A program made the position numbers and the translations under genes. The notes under the pieces are model-generated. The model searched no databases, was not told the origin of the DNA, and was given only the letters and a program-made list of their open reading frames with translations. From Peronospora farinosa (lineage: Eukaryota; Oomycota; Peronosporomycetes; Peronosporales; Peronosporaceae), in the NCBI GenBank assembly GCA_947646735.1, contig CANTFK010000992.1:1-64000 (forward strand): a DNA stretch of 64,000 nt. Reading direction: 5' to 3'. This document shows, piece by piece, positions 21,684 to 32,337 of this stretch. Numbering within the stretch: the first letter of the stretch is position 1; each line of letters begins with the position of its first letter.

Positions 21684-21913
21684 AATAGATAAGAGTGCGA
21701 AAATGTGTACTCAATTGGCGGAAAAGGGTACTTAGATTGGTTCGTACCCATATTACTACAAAAGGGTTAAATGAGTGATGGGTACAAGTCGTGATAGCCT
21801 TTCCCTTAATTTTGTGCCTTTTTCATCGTTTTTGTGATTTAGTCCTTTTACTTGATGTGGTGTACCTAACTGCAACATTTTGTCATTAAAGAGTGTTGGT
21901 GCTGCTGATCACC

Positions 21914-24900
21914 ATGGTGATGCTTGAGATCTGCGGCATTCCTGTGGAGTTCCCATTCCCGCCATACGATTCACAGCTAATTTACATGGAGAAGGTGATG
22001 CTATCACTCACATCCAAGCAGAATGCTATTCTGGAAAGTCCTACAGGCACTGGCAAGGTAATTTTAAAATAATTGTCAATAAAACAATTATTGTTGCTAT
22101 AATTAAATATGAATTAATTAATTTAATAATTATTATAGACATTATGTCTTCTGTGCGCAACGTTAGCATGGCGTCGACAACAACAGGCGGTCCTAGGCAC
22201 AAATAATACTACTTCATTAGGAGCCAGACGTTCTGGAGGCTCATCTTTGGTCTACGAAGGCGATGACAGCGACAGTGACGTACCACAGCTTCCGAGAATT
22301 ATTTATTCATCACGTACTCATTCCCAGCTAAAACAGGTGGTTCAGGAGCTCAAGAATACGTCATACCGTCCCAATGTTGCAGTACTTGGCTCTCGAGAGC
22401 ATTTGTGTGTGCATGAGAAGGTGTCCAAGCTCCAAGGCACGAAACAAAACCTTGCATGTCGCTCGACTTGCAAAGATAGAAGGTCAGTAGACATTCCAAG
22501 CTCTTTGTGGCTGTGTGAGGCCCTTCTCCTCCCTCCTGATGTTCTAATTTCTGTGGATTATTCTGGTCAGATGCATGTACAAATTGGGCGTTGACTCTTA
22601 TGTCAAACGGTTAAAGAAACAAGCACAGCCAATTTTGGACATTGAAGAACTTGTAATAACGATGAAGGAAAAGACGGTGGGGTAATATTAGTGTCATGAC
22701 GTATTAGCTGCTTTGTGAGTTGATGTACTTTTTGTGTCGGTGTTTGTAGATTTGCCCGTTTTTTCTGACGAGGAGTATGCTGCCTGAAGCAGAGATTATT
22801 TTTGTGCCGTACAACTATCTTATTGACCCTTTGGCACGGCGCTCAATTGGTATATCTATCGAAAACTCGATTTTGATTTTTGACGAAGCACACAATGTGG
22901 TATGGATGCGTTGGCAATATGTGTGATTTTGCACTGTCTTGTTAAGATTAGTACTGCCTGCTTAGGAATCGATTGCAAGTGAAGCGGCGTCGTATACTCT
23001 CTCGTCGAACGACATTTCGGGTTGTATTGCAGAAGTTGACACGTTTATCAGAGGATTATCGAACAAAAGTATACAGCTGGACGCGGGAAGTAATCTGACG
23101 ATGGAGGTACGAAGACGGCATGAAACCTCTACGCTGTTACAAAATGAATAACCCTTTGCTTTTGTAGTCGACCCAAACGCTGCGAGCTCTATTGATGGAA
23201 ATTGACAAAGGACTGAATAATTTTCCGCTATCTTCGAGTGGAGGGTTCACAAAGGTAACGAGACTCAAAACTTTTTTTGAAATGAAGTGTGAGGTTTCTC
23301 ATATTGCTAATAAAATTGCCATTTTCCTAGCCGGGAGAATACATTTTTGAATTCTTCGAGCAATTCAATGTAAACTTCGAAACATGCCCGCTTGTCCTAA
23401 GCATGATTGAGGAAATTGTTGAAGTGGCACAAGGTGGAAACGACTCCCAAAGAGCTGTATCAAAACTCGATACGATGCTTTCCTTCCTGGGCACAATCTT
23501 TCGGAGTAAAGAACAGCACTTGACGGTAACCTTTTCTGTGTTTGCTCGAAGTCTTGGTATGCTGTCTCTAATTCTTGCATTTGATTCTAGTCAGCGAAAT
23601 ACTATAGAGTCCACATCCAAGAAATGAGAGAAAGGTATTTTTACGAAATATTACTGCCTTGTGTAACAAGGCAACACCTCACCTTGACGTGTGCTGTTTA
23701 GGCCTGTAAGTACTGGCTTCCTGTTCAACGCTGATCGAAAACAAAAGAAAACAACCCGCGTGTTCAACTATTGGTGCTTCCATCCTGGTGTAGCGTTTCG
23801 CGAAATCTGCACCAACAATGTCCACAATGTCATTTTGACCAGGTTTGTACTCTCCGCATTGCTCGCCTTTCTTGGGGACCTTGATGACTAACTGGGTCGA
23901 TCTGTCGGTGTTTAGTGGAACACTTTCACCGTTGAATACAACGATCAAAGAGCTCGGCATTGATTTTCCGGTGCAACTAGAGAACAACCACGTGGTCGAC
24001 GCTGACCAAGTCTGGGTGGGTGTCGTGGGCACAGGCGTGACTGGCAAGCGATTGAATTCCAGCTACAATTTCCGGTCCACCGAAACATATCTATTGGAAC
24101 TGGGCAACACAATTGTGAATTTTACTCGACTAGTCCCGCACGGCCTGCTTGTATTCTTCCCTTCCTACTCGATTTTAGAAGAGAGCATCGATAAATGGCG
24201 AAAGCCTACCGCGGGCGAGTCGTCTATGTCAATTTGGGACCGAATGGTCCAGCATAAACAACCATTTGTGGAACCTCGAGGTCGGGCGGAATTTAAGGCA
24301 GTGGTAGACGAATACCACCAAACTATCATCGACAATCCTAAGGGCGCAGTGTTTTTTGCCGTGTGTAGAGGAAAGGTAAGTGTTGCAGAGCTATTCCCGA
24401 GGTCTTTCGGTCTTACATGTTGTTGATGCTTTATATGAATGCAGGTGAGTGAAGGCATTGACTTTTCGAATGATAAAGGTCGTGCAGTGGTCATCACTGG
24501 CTTACCTTTCCCGCCTACAAAAGACCCGAAAATTGTGTTGAAAAAGAGCATTTTGGACTCAGCAGTAGTGCCACCTGGGGAACTGGTCAGGTGCCTTAAG
24601 TTTTGTAGCTAAGGTTTGGTTTTACGGCTAACACCATTCTTAACCTATGACCAGAAATTGACGGGAAACGCGTGGTACATTCAACAAGCTTCGCGAGCAG
24701 TAAACCAAGCCATCGGTCGTGTCATTCGTCACCGCCACGATTACGGGGCTATTATACTATTGGATGAGAGGTTTGCATTGAAACAACAGCAAGAGTGTCT
24801 GTCAAAGTGGTTGCAACCCTATTGCCACGTCTGCAGAGGATACGGTAAGTGCGACATTTCGTTGGCTAGGACAACGTAGAGATTCTCATACTGCTATATT

Positions 24901-26234
24901 CTACAGGTGAAGCACATATTGGCCTCACTCGTTTCTTCAAGAACAACAAAGCAAGAGCAGTACATGAGTCGTCTGTGAAGAAGATCTCTCAACAGCCAAA
25001 ATCGATCGGGTTGTCTAAGAGAGCAATGTCAAAAGTTTCTAAGCCATTGTCCGATAGCGAAGGTGGTCGAACGAGTCTGCCGACAATTGCATCACAACTA
25101 TCCAATTCTCAACCTGCAATTGGCGTCGGACAATCATATGTAAATCCACAACTTCTTCGACACCCACCACATTCGGAGACAACAGGTGCGTCTGTTGTAA
25201 CTATAATAGTGAAGTGAGATACGGGGTGCTGACCGGTGCAGTTGATGCATATCTTTTGAAACAGAACCCAGCACGCGTGCTGTTCCAGCTTCTGCACAAA
25301 CTAGACCAGTTTCTTATCAGAAACGTTCACTAGGGTCGCTGTTAACTTCCACATCCAAATCAGCAATGGTAGACATGACGTCGTCAATTTCGCGCCCATT
25401 TACGGTGCCAAAGACAGCAAATGGTGGAAGCTCTGCTGGTAGCGTTATTGTTGTAGATGACGACGATGCGCAGTCGTGGCAAAATGCGAAGCAACAGTTT
25501 GTGGTAAAAATGGAGCCTAACGCTGCTGTTTCAAAAGCAGAGGGAGTTTGCGTGAGATTGTCCGCAGCCGAGTTTCCTGCAGTGGCAAGGAAAGTGCTTG
25601 AACCTCCAGACGTGCCGAAACTGTACAGCTTTATTCGACAGCTTCAAACTAGTGAAGACGTGGAATCGTCACTAAGTGGGATCTGCAATCTGCTACGTGA
25701 TCCTGCTTGTAAAGAGCTACTGGAATTAATGCCGCAAGTTTTGAACGGTGCAATGTGTGAACAGTTTGTCGAGGCGGCAAGAAGTCGTGGGCTCTCAGTA
25801 TGTGACAAAGCTCAACGGAGCGTTACGGAAGTGGAATCGTCAGACATGTCAACACTATTCAAACGACTTCAGCAGAAAAGAAGAAAGACCCATCAAGGCA
25901 ATGTTCCAACAGCAGCTGTCGTTAAAGATCCGCAGTGTTTTGTATGCTACGATATTGCACGGAAGGCATATGCGTCATCGCAATGCGGACATATCTGTTG
26001 CCAGCCCTGCTGGAAAAAGGTGATTAGCGATTGTATTGACTCGTAAAGGTGTGAAACTAATCATGTGTTGTGCTGATTCGATTCATGCAGATGGAGAAGG
26101 ACGGATTTACATCCTGCCCAGTGTGCAAGGTGCCAATCAAACTAAAAGAGCTGAGCTTGATCCGAGCAGCAAAAACCCGGATCAGACCTGCTCGTGTTGA
26201 CGTGGACAGAAGAGACAACGACTCGTCACTTTAG
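21914..26234 (+). CDS. RTEL1: RTEL1-like DNA helicase (XPD family) with RING finger
   Basis: Fifteen exons: 21914-22057, 22139-22482, 22571-22676, 22750-22899, 22966-23106, 23168-23254, 23331-23525, 23591-23634, 23702-23842, 23916-24375, 24445-24585, 24655-24844, 24907-25185, 25265-26019, 26091-26234; joined frame 1106 aa. Motifs: ESPTGTGK|T Walker A (intron between K48 and T49), SRTHSQL, Cys residues for the iron-sulphur cluster (LACRSTC, RRCMY, ICPFF), DEAH at about 243-246, YWCFHPG, SGTLSPL, and [10 protein letters not shown] at about 669-678. A harmonin-N-like helical region follows near 924-985, then a C4C4 RING (CFVC at about 1032, [13 protein letters not shown]). RTEL1 dismantles D-loops, R-loops and telomeric T-loops. 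The exon 3 donor (GTGGGG) is weak; all others are ordinary. No clear PIP box seen. Confidence 0.9.
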
Positions 26235-26970
26235 GGTATCATCGGGTGGTGGTGGTGGGTGGGAGTTAAGTATTGTCAATGAATCTCTGATCCGTTTGTG
26301 TTGGTTTTAGATTCCAGCACTGCGCTTAAACGAGTCTGATCATCCGATGCGAAAAACTGGTTTTAGATGAACCGTGCGTTCATGGCTGTCAGCTATTGTG
26401 CTGCTGTTCAGTTACGTACGTCGTTTCATCCATGCGTGACATGTTAGTCTGCATCCGTTTTTGCATTTGTTGGAGTCGGAAAAACGAAACGGGAAAGTAT
26501 TATAACTGTTCAACCTGACACTCGCTCGAAACGGATTCATCCGTTTGGTATTAATAGTCGATTAACGGCAAATGACGACGCTCAAGTGTTGGCCAAATAG
26601 GCTTATCAGCAACTTGTAACGTCTACATTGTGGACCAGTATGTCCATCAACCGACCAGCTTTTCAACCAGCGTTAGAGTCAGGTAGCCGTTTCTAATCGT
26701 TTTAAACTACTACCTGCCTCTTGACTGTGGTGACCGCTTGGTGCACTGACTGACATTGTTGCTATCCGACCTTGGCACGTTGCCGCAACCGGCAAGGTGG
26801 CCAATCATCAACTCATTTCTCGACTTCCCGACTCTACGGCGAAGCTTTCCACAGTCACGCCTCTCCAGCTAGCTGTACTCCATCTAAAAACGTTTGTTGA
26901 AGTGTTGCAATTGTAACACCTCAACACGTAACTGGCCACTCGACTCTCTCATCCATTCCATATCTTCAAG
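26235..26970. other. Intergenic, tandemly arranged genes
   Basis: Holds the 3' flank of RTEL1 and the promoter of the zinc-finger gene. Pyrimidine-rich just before the next ATG. No gene or RNA recognised. Confidence 0.5.
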
Positions 26971-28068
26971 ATGTTCTTCGCCAATGGCTTTGTTGAAACG
27001 AACCGACGAGCGTCGCCAATCGAAGAGAATGATATTCTTCGTGAGCTTTTACTGGATAATGATTTCGTATCCCCACGACAGCTCCAGCCAACAACAGGAA
27101 AGATGTTTGAAGACTACATCGAAAGCAGCAATTCAGCTTCAACAATATGGACCTCCAAGCGCAACAACCAACAAGTAGATGTTTCGTTCCCGCAAATCTG
27201 CTTTGACAACTCGCTCCACTTCACACGTTTACAACCGTTATCCACCCGTAGCTGTGCAATCTTGTCGCTACCAAACCAATCACCAATGTCAGCTTCTGCC
27301 GTCAATGCTATTGTCTCGCCACCGCGCGTATTCGGGCATGACTTTGCTCGTCTTTCTCAACCGTTTTTCTATGACAATTTGTCAATTGATTCGGACATGC
27401 GTGGGATGAAGTCGGAAAAGTCGACGGTATCGTTTCTGACGTCTTGCCTTCCTCCTACACCACTGCCCATGTTGTCAATGCCGCCCTTTAAGAAGAATAA
27501 ACTTTCGGTTGCTACCGTCGCATCAAGCAGTGAACGAAAACAATTGCGTTGCACACACCCGGACTGCCCGAATCTTCGTCGATCAGCAGGGTTCTGCAAT
27601 CGCCATAGTGGCAAGGTGTGCAGTATGTGCGGCTGCAACAAGTCTGCACTCAGCCGAGGAAAGTGCCCCGAGCACGGTGGTGGTTCGCGCTGCAAGAAAG
27701 ATGGGTGCTCCAAATTTGCCCAGACACGGGGACTATGTAAATCCCATGGTGGCGGCCGGCAATGCAACGTCACTGGCTGCATCAAGAACGCCCACCAAAA
27801 TCGATTATGTCGTTCGCACGGCGGTGGCAAGCGGTGTGACTACTTTAACTGCCCCAAGTGGGCACAACGTTCAGGATACTGCTGCGCCCACACCAAGATG
27901 AGTTCCAGTGGCACTTCAACATCAAGTGGCGATTCCCAACATTCTCACTCCAACATACCAGCAGCAATAGTCACGTCGTCACCAGCTTCGTCTCTATCTA
28001 TGTTCTCTGCTCCTGTACCGTCGCCGACGTTGCTGTCCCCGCATCGTCTTTTCTCCTTGCTCCCGTAA
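26971..28068 (+). CDS. WRKY19-like Cys/His zinc-finger repeat protein
   Basis: Single open frame of 365 aa. The N-terminal half is Ser/Pro-rich and probably disordered. From about residue 190 there are five tandem Cys/His units of the pattern C-x(4)-C-x(3)-A-x(3)-G-x-C-x-x-H, with GGG spacers (HGGGSRCKKDGCSKFA, HGGGRQCNVTGCIKNA, HGGGKRCDYFNCPKWA). This WRKY19-like zinc-finger arrangement is abundant in oomycetes, where such proteins are often misnamed WRKY transcription factors. There is no WRKYGQK motif. A nuclear, nucleic-acid-binding role is inference. An alternative C-terminus may exist: an open frame continues at 28086-28434, and skipping a 72-bp stretch with GTACCG/TTTCAG ends would enter that region, though not in the long frame. 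Confidence 0.75.
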   Translation: MFFANGFVETNRRASPIEENDILRELLLDNDFVSPRQLQPTTGKMFEDYIESSNSASTIWTSKRNNQQVDVSFPQICFDNSLHFTRLQPLSTRSCAILSLPNQSPMSASAVNAIVSPPRVFGHDFARLSQPFFYDNLSIDSDMRGMKSEKSTVSFLTSCLPPTPLPMLSMPPFKKNKLSVATVASSSERKQLRCTHPDCPNLRRSAGFCNRHSGKVCSMCGCNKSALSRGKCPEHGGGSRCKKDGCSKFAQTRGLCKSHGGGRQCNVTGCIKNAHQNRLCRSHGGGKRCDYFNCPKWAQRSGYCCAHTKMSSSGTSTSSGDSQHSHSNIPAAIVTSSPASSLSMFSAPVPSPTLLSPHRLFSLLP

Positions 28069-28417
28069 TTCTCGACTGATTTCAGGTATCATTTCACCAA
28101 GCAACCACCCAGTCGTCTAGATCCTCGAAATCCTGAAGAGGATACCCATCAACACAGATACACTATTAATCTAACAGCACCGATTCGAAATCAACAAGTG
28201 TTGAACAAGCAAAAACAGGTTGCAGATACTGTCAAACGTGTAGATACACGTTTACATCCTAGTACAATTAGCATCCAAGTAAAAACAGATCCAATGGAAG
28301 ATTATGTCAAACCAGCAGCATTAGCACTAAAAAAAAATTGTCGACATCAGAAACATTTAGCAACTGATACTTTATCTCCATCCATCCATTTCCCTCGTCG
28401 TCTTCTCGTGTTTAGTA
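28069..28417. other. Convergent intergenic region with an open frame
   Basis: Between the 3' ends of the zinc-finger gene and UFC1. The plus-strand frame from about 28086 to 28434 (no ATG until 28201) is open for over 110 codons. It is AT-richer than the gene before it, could be an alternative last exon or 3' UTR, and overlaps the end of UFC1 on the other strand. Confidence 0.35.
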
Positions 28418-28993
28418 TTACACGGAGGTAATAACTCCACGCTCGACAAGATCCGGTACTTCTGCAGCAAGCCACGGAGCCAGCTACATCATCATCATAA
28501 CAATCACAGTACGTCAAAATCTTTTATAACCTCATTGTCATGTATAAAAAAACAGTCGTACACCAAGTGCAAGAGCATGAGCCACACCAAAACGTGGAAC
28601 ATTTTTCTGCCAGAGCGGCGCAAAGTGGATCGTAAGGCATATTTTACCTCCTCGATACATCTTGGACGTCTTCCCTTCAAGCTCTGGAAGACAAAGTTCT
28701 GGATTTGCTACTGGATACGTCGCTGGGATTTCAAATTCCAGATCAAATTCATAGCGAAGTCCATTGTAAAAGGACCAGCATTTACCCGTCCAGCGTGTTC
28801 CAGATTTGTTACTTTCAATGGTAAACCAGTCGTTATCCATTTCTTTATTCATTTTCACATACTGAATCAGTGCAAGATATTCTTCTTTTAAACGTTTTGT
28901 CCAATTGTCGCCATCACGCGGTCCTGCACGTATTGTCAGTAGTGGAATCTGCTGGACTGTATGCTTGGTCTTGTCGTCAATTAGCGTGTTCAT
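28418..28993 (-). CDS. UFC1: UFM1-conjugating enzyme E2 (UFC1)
   Basis: Two exons, 28993-28562 and 28483-28418, with a 78-bp intron; 165 aa, close to the 167 of human UFC1. UFC1 takes UFM1 from the E1 UBA5 as a thioester and passes it on with the UFL1 ligase, mainly at the ER. Landmarks: AGPRDGDNW near the start, [50 protein letters not shown] (active-site Cys in the GGKICLT segment), [22 protein letters not shown], then in exon 2 [18 protein letters not shown]. The last residues are shorter and different from the animal protein. Reading through the intron would give a bad C-terminus, so the splice is well supported. Confidence 0.92.
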
Positions 28994-29327
28994 CGTGACG
29001 ATTTAGTATGGAAGTAACAAATGAGAAGTGCGAATTGCTAAAAAGGAGATTTAAGATTATAGCTCATCCAAAAGTAACCGAATGACGACACTTTTATAGC
29101 CCGGATGTTTTTTCTTTGTGAAAATTGGGACTACATGTAAATATTCCTCAGACGGAAACTTACGCCTTCTGTAATCGTCCTGTTACTTCAGGAAACGAAA
29201 CACAACAGAGTTCAACTATACAAATGTCAAGGACTTTATTATAACATTGACACACTACGTAAAGCAGATCCGAGGTTAGACGCAGCACAGCACATATTTG
29301 TTTCTACTCATTTGAGTCAATAGCTAG
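28994..29327. other. Promoter region of UFC1, 3' flank of GH7 gene
   Basis: Both neighbouring genes are on the minus strand. No further gene seen. Confidence 0.5.
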
Positions 29328-31172
29328 CTACTCGCGGCGGCGCTTGCACGAACTCGTTGACGCAGAAGTGCTCGTTGCACTTTGGACTTGCGTGTCTGTC
29401 CCCTCTTTCGTTTCACTTGCAGGAGTCTCACTTCCTTCAGAAGTCTCAGCTGTTTTAGTAGTCTCACTTGATTCAGGAGTGTCAGCTGCTTTAGGAGTCT
29501 CACTTGATTCAGGAGTGTCAGCTGCTTTAGGAGTATCAGCTGCCTCAGTTCCTTCAGGAGTATCAGCTGCTCCCGTTGTAGGAGTCTCAGTTGCTTCAGT
29601 TGCAGGAGTTTCCTTGCTCGCATCATCCTTAGTAGACTCAGCTGTGGCTTTCGTGTCTGTTTCCTCCTCTTGCGTGCCTGTCTCCTCCTTCGCAGACTCA
29701 GTTGTGGTCTCACCAGCAGCAGCCTTAGTGGCCGCACCGGCCGTCGACGTGGCCTTCATACCCTTCACCGTCGAGCCAATGTCACCGATACGGATGTTGC
29801 TAAACGTGACACTAGCATCTGCCTGCTTAGCAATTACATCTTTAGGTAAACCCGAGTCAGTAGAGCATGAACCGCGTGAGACACCGGGCTTAGACGCATC
29901 GGCTGTCACGGGGTAGTCCGAGTCCAACCAAAGGCATTGCGCAACGCTGTCTGTCCACAGACTGATGGTCAACACCATACCACGCTTCATCGAAAGACTC
30001 ATTTGCTTTAAGCCGCCCTTGATTTTGTGATCATCTGTATCACCAAAAAGCTTCTTAGAAGCAGAGCATGTCTTGTCCGTCAAAGAATTCATGTCCTTGA
30101 TCGCCGGAAAGGTTGCGTGAGGCATCTCGTGAGTCTTACCATCCTGCACGTAGAAGCGGGAGACTTCGGTCAAAGTACCCGTTGCCGTGTTATCGTCCGT
30201 GATGAACCGAGTCACCACCGTGAACTTCTTGGTCGAGTCGATCGCGAATTCCGCACCAGGACCAAAGAACGTCTTGTTACCCATACGGTACGGATTAAAG
30301 TCGCAGCCGTCCTTGTCACACACACCGTCGTAGCGAGCCTTGCCATCCCCACACTCCTTCGCAGTCATACAGCGATGAGGACCGGTAGTCTTTGTTGATG
30401 AGGTGCATGGGTGAGTCGTGTACGCGTTACTGATCATGTTCGCCTCCCAGATATCCAGCTCAGCACAGCACGAGCCATACTTGCCAAAGCCGACGTTGGG
30501 ATCCACCTTGCTCGGCGTCCACTCGAGAGAGTTCGCCTCTCCACTGATGAACTTGAGGTCTCGCGGGCATTGGGCATCGCAGTAGCCTGTACCGTATTCA
30601 GCGCCTGCCTTGTTTGTCGGGAAGCGCTTCATACCGCCATCGGTATCCATCTCGACAAAGTACAGCGCACCGTTAAGACCACAGTCAAGGGCTGACACAT
30701 CCACATCAAACGAGAACTCCTGGTTCAACAGCTTGTACAACTTGTAAGTCTTTGGGGAATCCGAGACGTACACGCGCGAACCAATGTTCGTGCTGTACTG
30801 ACCCTTGGTCACGAGCTTCATGGTCATGCTGTCGCTCTCGGTCGTGATACCATACGTTCCGGTGTAGTCGGCTCCGTCAAGTGCACAGCTTGATGCACAT
30901 GTCTTGGGATCCTTGCAGATGGTCGCGTCCCATTTGTTGCCAGTGTAGCAGTTCGTTGACGTCCCCTGCTTGTACAACCAGCGCCAGTTGGCGTCCAGCA
31001 CAATGGACGTTTTGGAGTCTTCCGTGCAACTTCCTTTCGTACAAGTTTGAGTCGTGAGCGAAGGGTGAGTTTCGGCCGTGTTGGTGCCAACTTGCTGAGC
31101 GTTCGTGATTACAGCAGCAAGTGAAGCCGTTGCAGCGAGGGCCACAAGACGAAGCGCACTCGGAGTCTGCAT
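29328..31172 (-). CDS. Secreted GH7 cellobiohydrolase
   Basis: Single exon, 614 aa. The start at 31172 is chosen because it opens a clear signal peptide (MQTPSALRLVALAATASLAA..., about 26 residues); the frame upstream of it is long but not secretion-like. Glycoside hydrolase family 7 is shown by ANWRWLY, NCYTGNKWD, LNGALYFVEMDTDGG, the catalytic ELDIWEAN (nucleophile and acid/base Glu with the intervening Asp), CDKDGCDFNPYRMG and a C-terminal SLWTDS region. GH7 enzymes cut crystalline cellulose from the reducing end, so the protein likely attacks plant cell walls outside the pathogen. After the catalytic domain comes a tail of about 140 residues rich in Thr, Ser, Glu and Pro with AADTPESSETPK repeats, ending in a basic CKRRRE. 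No CBM1 is present. Confidence 0.93.
   Translation of the reverse strand: MQTPSALRLVALAATASLAAVITNAQQVGTNTAETHPSLTTQTCTKGSCTEDSKTSIVLDANWRWLYKQGTSTNCYTGNKWDATICKDPKTCASSCALDGADYTGTYGITTESDSMTMKLVTKGQYSTNIGSRVYVSDSPKTYKLYKLLNQEFSFDVDVSALDCGLNGALYFVEMDTDGGMKRFPTNKAGAEYGTGYCDAQCPRDLKFISGEANSLEWTPSKVDPNVGFGKYGSCCAELDIWEANMISNAYTTHPCTSSTKTTGPHRCMTAKECGDGKARYDGVCDKDGCDFNPYRMGNKTFFGPGAEFAIDSTKKFTVVTRFITDDNTATGTLTEVSRFYVQDGKTHEMPHATFPAIKDMNSLTDKTCSASKKLFGDTDDHKIKGGLKQMSLSMKRGMVLTISLWTDSVAQCLWLDSDYPVTADASKPGVSRGSCSTDSGLPKDVIAKQADASVTFSNIRIGDIGSTVKGMKATSTAGAATKAAAGETTTESAKEETGTQEEETDTKATAESTKDDASKETPATEATETPTTGAADTPEGTEAADTPKAADTPESSETPKAADTPESSETTKTAETSEGSETPASETKEGTDTQVQSATSTSASTSSCKRRRE
29466..29560 (-). 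repeat. 36-bp coding repeat in the GH7 tail
   Basis: CTCACTTGATTCAGGAGTG plus TCAGCTGCTTTAGGAGT is repeated at least twice almost exactly, giving the AADTPESSETPK repeats. Confidence 0.8.
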
Positions 31173-31212
31173 ACTTGAATCGAGAAGCGGAAGGAGGTTG
31201 ATCAATGAAGGC

Positions 31213-31227
31213 AAATTGAATTGTGAG
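31213..31227 (-). promoter_or_regulatory. Inr-like element of the GH7 gene
   Basis: On the minus strand CTCACAATTCAATTT, 40-55 bp upstream of the start codon, resembles the oomycete Inr (conserved CTCA and CAATTT) but is not a perfect match. Confidence 0.45.
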
Positions 31228-31617
31228 AGGCAGATACGGCTGCGAAGTTGGACACTGCATTGGTCAGACAGTGCGGTATGTAGCATGTGATACAATTGTA
31301 CGATCAGGAAAACGTAAAGAGGGTACAGTTCATTTGTATCCTGTTGGTTTTGGCTGGCGTCCAGCTGTTTCATGGGATGGGAGAGATCGAGCACATCTAT
31401 GTACTCTACACCCACACCATCCATGCCGAAACAGCCCCAGCAGTTTCATGAGAAATTGTAATTCTGTAACAACCCAAAACAGGGGCTGCATGAACGCTAT
31501 ACGAGATAGCTGTAATGTATTATTGATGCATGCTAAGGCATTGGTGGTCTTATCAAATGAGTCGAGGTGTTTGACGCTATCTACGCGATTTAAACTGAAT
31601 ACTCTCACGTGCTTGAC

Positions 31618-32112
31618 ATGACTCAGTTAATTATGCAGTGGACCGTATACGATCATCCTTGGAACGGACAACTTCGTCATAACCGGATGGAATCTGGCTT
31701 GACGGGGTCGAGCTATCGCTTGAAGTTGCCGATCCCGAAATCGGTTCTTTTGCAGAAAATTATATAGTTCATAGACACAAAACTGGATAGTTTAAAGCTG
31801 TACAAAGAAACACGAGGAAGTACCATTTTAACTCCGCATGTTAGCGTTTACCATCTCAACTGGGGTCCCAAAGTTTGTCCCTGTGAGCAAAGATTTGCAC
31901 AAAAACGTCTGATGGGAATCTCGCCTAATCGAGGACCCTGTCTAGGAATTGCCGCGTCGTTAGGGAGTGTCGTCGTAAATTGCACCATCCTATATGTGTA
32001 TGAGAAAGACAACGCTAGAATAGCGTCTAAACGTCTCCGGGTTGTAAGAGGTACCGTACTTGACAGAAGTACAGTGTTGCTGGCATACAAGAAGCCCTGT
32101 GTTTGGGGATAA
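31618..32112 (+). pseudogene. Unidentified open frame with one in-frame stop
   Basis: From ATG at 31618 the frame runs 49 codons to a TAG at 31765, then stays open in the same frame for about 115 more codons to the stop at 32112. The second part includes YHLNWGPKVCPCEQRF and LGIAASLGSVVVNCTILYVY. The minus strand is also largely open. No domain recognised. Either a gene killed by one stop codon, or chance. Confidence 0.3.
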
Positions 32113-32337
32113 AGCACCTAGATATACTATATTAGAACCCTTTTAGTAAATATAATCGAAAAATGACCACAGAAGATCATGGGATGTCAAGGAAAGGAGA
32201 CTGAGTTGATGCTGGGCTTATGAAGGATAAGCATTGATTTTTTCTTACTAAACTTACCAAGATGACATGTAGTATTCTTTTTTGTCATTTCGTGCCACAG
32301 CAACAAACTTCATCTAATCACAAACGTCGAACTACGT

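Noticed and set aside
26971..28068. True WRKY transcription factor
   Set aside because: No WRKYGQK segment; only the Cys/His repeats that lead databases to use the WRKY name.
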